From assembly GCA_951799445.1 (NCBI GenBank), contig OX637287.1, positions 50,001,724 through 50,065,723 of the forward strand: a DNA stretch of 64,000 nt, in the 5' to 3' direction. This DNA comes from Pseudisothecium myosuroides (lineage: Eukaryota > Streptophyta > Bryopsida > Hypnales > Lembophyllaceae). Of this stretch, positions 60,201 to 64,000 are shown one piece after another. The notes below the pieces were generated by a model, which was not told the DNA's origin, made no database searches, and was given only the letters and a program-made list of their open reading frames with translations. A program made the position numbers and the translations under genes. Position 1 is the first letter of the stretch; the number at the start of each line of letters is the position of its first letter.

Positions 60201-61660
60201 CTAGTGACAAATTGAAGTCCTAAAACATGTGTTAAAAGTGTAGACGGCGAAGCCTTGAACCCCCGAGGTGTCAAAAAGTCCTAAAGTTGGTGTTAAAACC
60301 AACTTGACGGCGAAGCTTTGCACTTCCCCCGGGTTTTAGTTCCAAAGTCTAGTTTCCAAGACCTTTGTGGAAACCTCCAGAGTTTAGCTTCCAAGATATT
60401 AGAGTCTAGCATGAAGTAGGAAGTGGTGGGCCAAGTTTAGTTACCTAGCCCTAGTATACGTGGTTGCTAAGCCGAACGTCTTGCTTCACAACCTCGGGCC
60501 TAACCCCCGGACGGCGAAGCCTTGACTCCAAACACTAATTTTTCTAAAACTCCAATTTTTATTGGTTAAGTGGGTTCCCCTAAGGGAACCCGTTGGGGTG
60601 ATTAAAAATTTTGTGGTGCCAACGGACCAGCCAGCCAACGGACCAGCCAGTCCAGCGACCAGCCAGCCAGCGGACCAGCCCAGCTGCAGTAACGGAGCCA
60701 GCTACAGTAACGGAGCCAGCACAGTAACGGAGCCCAGCTGCAGTAACGGAGCCCAGCGGCAGCCGGTACAGGGCCGGTAGACCAAGCCGGTACACTGCCT
60801 GTCCAGCGCCCCAAACTTGGCTAGTCTTGCGATTTGGTTAGACTGACCATGTCTCACATGCATCATGGCTGATTTTCAGACCACAACGGGATGATGCTCT
60901 GCGGGGCCCCAACTTTGGTTTTTGTTTGAAAAAACTCTCCACTAATCAGGACCTAGTTTAGAAAATTAGTTATAGATCTAGTTTAGGAAATTAGTGATAA
61001 CTCTAGTTTAGGAACCTAGTGATAACTCTAGTTTAGGAAGTCAGTAATAGATCTAGTTTAGGAAATCAGAGGTAGAGCTAGTTTAGAAAGCCAGTTAAAC
61101 CCAGTGGGGATCCAAGGCCAAAAATTCCCAAACTTCCAAGTTGTGACTAAAGAACAAAGGGAAGGGAAGGAAGAGAGTCGAACACCTCACATCACTTCTA
61201 CACACATAATTGCACCCTTCACGTCACACCTGCACGCACACTTGAAACCTCCATTCTAACCAACCAAATACACACATGAACAATGGAGGGAGATTAGGAA
61301 GAAGGAGATGAAGTAGAGAACAAAAAGGAGAGAGACGATAAATAGTAACCTAGGTCTAAGCCTAGGTAGACTTAGGGAGGGAAATCTTGAGAATTTGTGG
61401 TGACCGTTGGGAGGAGGATTAGGATGACACAAAGGCAAATTGTGTAAGAGGGTAGGAAGAACATTTAAACCCTTCTCGTAGTTTGAAACCATAGTGTAAG
61501 ACTCATAAAAGCTTAGGTGGAATAGTGCTAGTGTAGAAGAGAGGGGAAGAAAGAAAAGAAAAGGAGGAAGGGAAAGAGAGAGTTTAGATCATCAAAATTG
61601 TAATATTTTCTCAATAAGCGGTGAGCTTGGGAAAAATTCAAAACAAAGCCAAAGACTACC

Positions 61661-61723
61661 ATGGAGCGTGAGGATGTACACGTGGACGTGGACGAAGTCA
61701 TTTCCGACACCGGTAGTGAAGAG
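61661..61723 (+). CDS. LTR-encoded leader exon, copy in unit 4
   Basis: The 21 codons start MEREDVHVDVDEVIS and end GAG|GTGAGT at 61,723. The ATG lies in the context ACCATGG, and the frame stops three codons past the donor. It is about 2.2 kb downstream of the TATA box. Conservation of start, length and splice site in four units suggests real coding. The acceptor would lie in the internal region of the intact element, which is not in this window. Confidence 0.6.
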
Positions 61724-61949
61724 GTGAGTTTTTGATTTAATCTTTGATGTTTCTCCCTAATTAGCATTTATTGCCCTAATCTGCCCTTAGAGCGTGATTA
61801 GCATCCGAGATTAGTGTAGATTAGAAGTTTAGATTCAAAAGTTGATAGATTAGGAATAGAGGTTTCCGAAAACATCTTATAATTAAGATTTGACCGTAAA
61901 CTGACCGCATTAGGCTAAGTTAAGCGGTAGGGGGTAGAATGGGGGAATT

Positions 61950-62790
61950 TTAATTAAAAGTGAACCACAAGAAACAATGGACGGGAATTAGGATTAGATT
62001 AGAGGGAGGATTTAGGATTAAAATTAAAGATCAAATAGCAAGTTAAAAACCTAGGATTAAATTAAGATTTTAATTAGGGAAGTTAAAATTCAGAGGTCGA
62101 AAGTTGGAATTAAATTTAGGAGGATAACATTTAGAGCTAATCTAGGATTAAAACGATAGGATTAAATTTGGAAGTAGAAGTCAAAAGTCAAAAGTCAAAA
62201 GTTTAGATTAAATTAAAAGGTTAAATTTTAGTCAATTGGGGAGTAAAAAGTGAGAGTGAAAAGCTAAAAGTAGAAGTTAAAAGTTAGAAGTAGAAGTAAA
62301 ATTTTAGAGTTAGTAGAAAAATCTAGAGTCAAAGTGAAAACGTAGAGTCAAACCTAGAGGTTAAAATTGGGAATTAATTTTAGAAGTAAAAATTTAGAGT
62401 TAAAAGTCAAAAACCTAGAGTTAAATTAGGAGTAAAAATCTACAGTGAAAAGGGAAAATTTAGAGTTAACTTTAGAGGGTAAATCCTAGAGTAGTTTAGA
62501 AATAGGAACATAGAATTAGAGGTAAAATTTAGAATAGAATAGAGGAGTAAAAACTCAGAGTTGAAAGTTAAACCTAGAGTTTAATTCCGAGGATAAATTT
62601 CAGAGTTAAATTAGGAGTAAAAACCTAGAGTTAAAAGTCGGTAGTTAGTATTTAAACCCAAGTTAAAAGAGTAAAAACCTAGAGTTTCATTTAGAGGGTG
62701 AAGATTAGAGTAAGAGTTAAACTTTAGAGTTAGTCTTTAGAGTAGAACTTCTAGGTGAAGTCTTAAAATCCCACGATAGTCTTAGAGGTT
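61950..62790 (+). repeat. Degenerate purine-rich array in LTR unit 4
   Basis: About 0.8 kb is built from loose variants of AAAACCTAGAGTTAAAAGTC with spacings of about 25-35 bp and almost no G+C-rich text. The same array occurs at 30,090-30,560 (unit 1), 36,310-37,200 (unit 2, complement) and 43,230-44,100 (unit 3, complement). The order of individual variants differs between units, so the array evolves by internal slippage. It has frequent TAG and TAA stops. Confidence 0.8.
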
Positions 62791-63132
62791 CATGGAAGGA
62801 ACATAGGGGTTCCTCTTTTTACATAGTTAGGGACGTTAGAAATGACGCCAACTACCCAGTCTACCCTCGACATAGGATAGATAGTTAGAGAGTTAGAATT
62901 TTACCGCTACCCCTGAGCATTGCAGTTACCTTGTAAGTTACTACATGCATTCTAATTATTCGCTGCCATCCACGACACTTAGGAAACGTTAGCAAAAAAG
63001 ATCCATTGCTTGGAAGGCACAGTGGACCGCGCTCACATCACCCCCATATATTAAAAAATGTGGATAAAGGCATAGAACCTGGTCGGTGTTCGCTCGATTA
63101 CCAAGGGTGGGTAATCCAGCGCCCACATACAG

Positions 63133-63369
63133 CCTCGAAGAATTCCTTCTAGTGAGGCCCTTACGCTTTAGGGTTTGGCAAACATACAAAAGTTCTAAGT
63201 TTGTAGTTTAGGGTAGTCCTTTCTTCCTTCATTTCAGTTAGTCAATACATGAACTTCTTGGGTTGTGTAATCTTCCACCCTTGCCACCTGGAGGGTAGTT
63301 GCAAGAAAGACCGGCTTGTTTTTGTAGCGTTTGGGTAGTTTCTTTGGGAGTACTGTAAAAAAAGAAAAT
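63133..63369. other. Host flank downstream of LTR unit 4
   Basis: This is the continuation of the sequence that lay to the right of the split gene before unit 4 inserted. No frame of note is present; a TAGGGTTTGG motif occurs at 63,169. It may be 3' untranslated or intergenic DNA. Confidence 0.5.
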
Positions 63370-64000
63370 TAATTTTTAAAAAATATAAAAAATATGAATA
63401 ATGTATATACCTTTAAGAAGAAGGTACCCTATGAAGGAAAAGCATAGAAAAGTTTATTAAGTAGGAGAACTAGAAAAGAGCAGAATCTTAAGAAAATAGG
63501 TACGACAACGTTTTAATTTGTAAAAAATAGAGAAAACAATTTTAAGAAAAAACAAAAATTGTAAATTGGGGAGACCTTTATAATGAAGATATTTCACCAA
63601 AAAAATTATCTTAAAGTTATCTTCAATGTTCAGAAATGTGCGCGCAAAGGAGCCCTGTTTGCACGCATGTAGAGGACATAAAATAAAATATTTTTAAATT
63701 TCCTGTGGTAGAAACATGGCTTCCTACCATGAAAATAGACCACAAAAATTTCAGCTCTAGGTCATTAATTTTGGGTACTCCCCAGTACTAAAAACCCCTA
63801 AACTGCAAAGTGTGACAAATTAGCTAAATTGAAATTTAAATATAAGATGATTTTTTGAAAATTTCTGAAAAATAAGGAATTTAAATACTATCAAGTTAGA
63901 CATCTCCAATAAAAATTTCAAGTTACTCGGGTTCATGCTTCAAAAGTTATAGCCAATGACAACTTTGTCACTTCAATTGTGACGCAAAATAGTACTAGTC
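63370..64000. repeat. Dispersed noncoding repeat, copy B (runs off the window)
   Basis: It matches 41,870-42,510 with the same landmark order and in the same orientation. The two copies flank the region that held fragments 2 and 3 of the split gene. It is cut by the window end. Confidence 0.75.

Larger units (their letters stand above)
58143..63127 (+). mobile_element. Giant LTR family, unit 4 (complete solo LTR with target duplication)
   Basis: It runs from TGTGAGCTCCCAATTTGTCA to AGCGCCCACA, 4,985 bp, and is flanked by the perfect 5-bp direct repeat TACAG at 58,138-58,142 and 63,128-63,132. TG..CA ends and a 5-bp duplication are the marks of LTR-retrotransposon integration. The two ends do not resemble each other, so the whole unit is one LTR, not a small element with short LTRs. 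U3 is about 58,143-59,465. Next come the TATA box, a CG-rich leader with hairpin repeats, a GGCCAGCCA/GTAACGGAGCC low-complexity patch (60,620-60,780), the leader mini-ORF and a purine-rich array. Coding capacity beyond the mini-ORF is absent. Confidence 0.9.

Noticed and set aside
60562..60814. Pro/Ser/Gln-rich open frames on both strands in LTR unit 4
   Set aside because: They come from short GACCAGCCA and GTAACGGAGCC repeats, and equivalent frames are not kept in the other LTR units.
1..64000. CRISPR arrays, rRNA or prokaryotic operons
   Set aside because: No spaced identical repeats with unique spacers, no rRNA text and no Shine-Dalgarno-linked gene runs; genes are intron-bearing and far apart.

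Overview
The window is nuclear DNA of a land plant. It has AT-rich intergenic DNA, canonical GT..AG introns, plant-type long terminal repeats (LTRs) with TATATAAG boxes, a trihelix/SANT protein typical of plant Harbinger-like transposons, and one large Roco-type kinase gene. No host is named by the sequence. The gene content fits a non-seed plant (bryophyte, lycophyte or fern), but that is inference.

Layout. 1-1.8 kb: two convergent genes that look like the end of a PIF/Harbinger-type DNA transposon. One is the last exons of a + strand ORF; the other is a - strand SANT/trihelix gene broken by one in-frame stop. 6.6-6.85 kb: an 82-bp tandem repeat. 7.1-7.4 kb: a broken first exon of the proteasome ATPase RPT4. 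8.8-11.6 kb: a diverged tandem-repeat block with no recognisable protein. 13.3-21.9 kb: the only clearly intact host gene, six exons whose phases all agree, encoding about 1,952 aa as helical N-domain, kinase, TPR, LRR, Roc GTPase and COR. The last part of this gene and its 3' flank were copied to 30.9-33.0 kb, where the copy is truncated and has a stop.

26-64 kb is a nest of mobile elements. Four related units (27,010-30,905 +; 35,966-40,720 -; 42,838-57,750 - and interrupted; 58,143-63,127 +) run from TGTGAGCTCC to GCGCCCACA. The fourth has a perfect 5-bp target duplication, TACAG, and the third an imperfect one. I read them as solo copies of a giant LTR of about 5 kb. Each has a TATA box about 1.3 kb in, iterated hairpin-forming repeats, a conserved 21-codon mini-ORF that stops at a 5' splice site (decayed in one copy), and a long degenerate purine-rich array. 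The third copy is itself split by an 8.6-kb DNA transposon (47,996-56,626). That transposon has CATTAG terminal inverted repeats and two tail-to-tail genes: an apparently intact 384-aa protein of unknown function, and a three-exon DDE-type transposase-like gene with two in-frame stops. The third and fourth LTR units also cut apart an unrecognised coiled-coil gene whose pieces lie at 41.0-41.9, 42.5-42.8 and 57.75-58.1 kb.

Two shorter elements of about 0.93 kb (26,044-26,983 and 31,793-32,720) are bounded by TTAA and short inverted repeats. The second lies inside the duplicated 3' flank of the Roco gene, so the original flank serves as its pre-insertion site. The best candidates for something undescribed are the two-gene CATTAG transposon, the spliced-leader giant LTR family and the kinase-first Roco protein.
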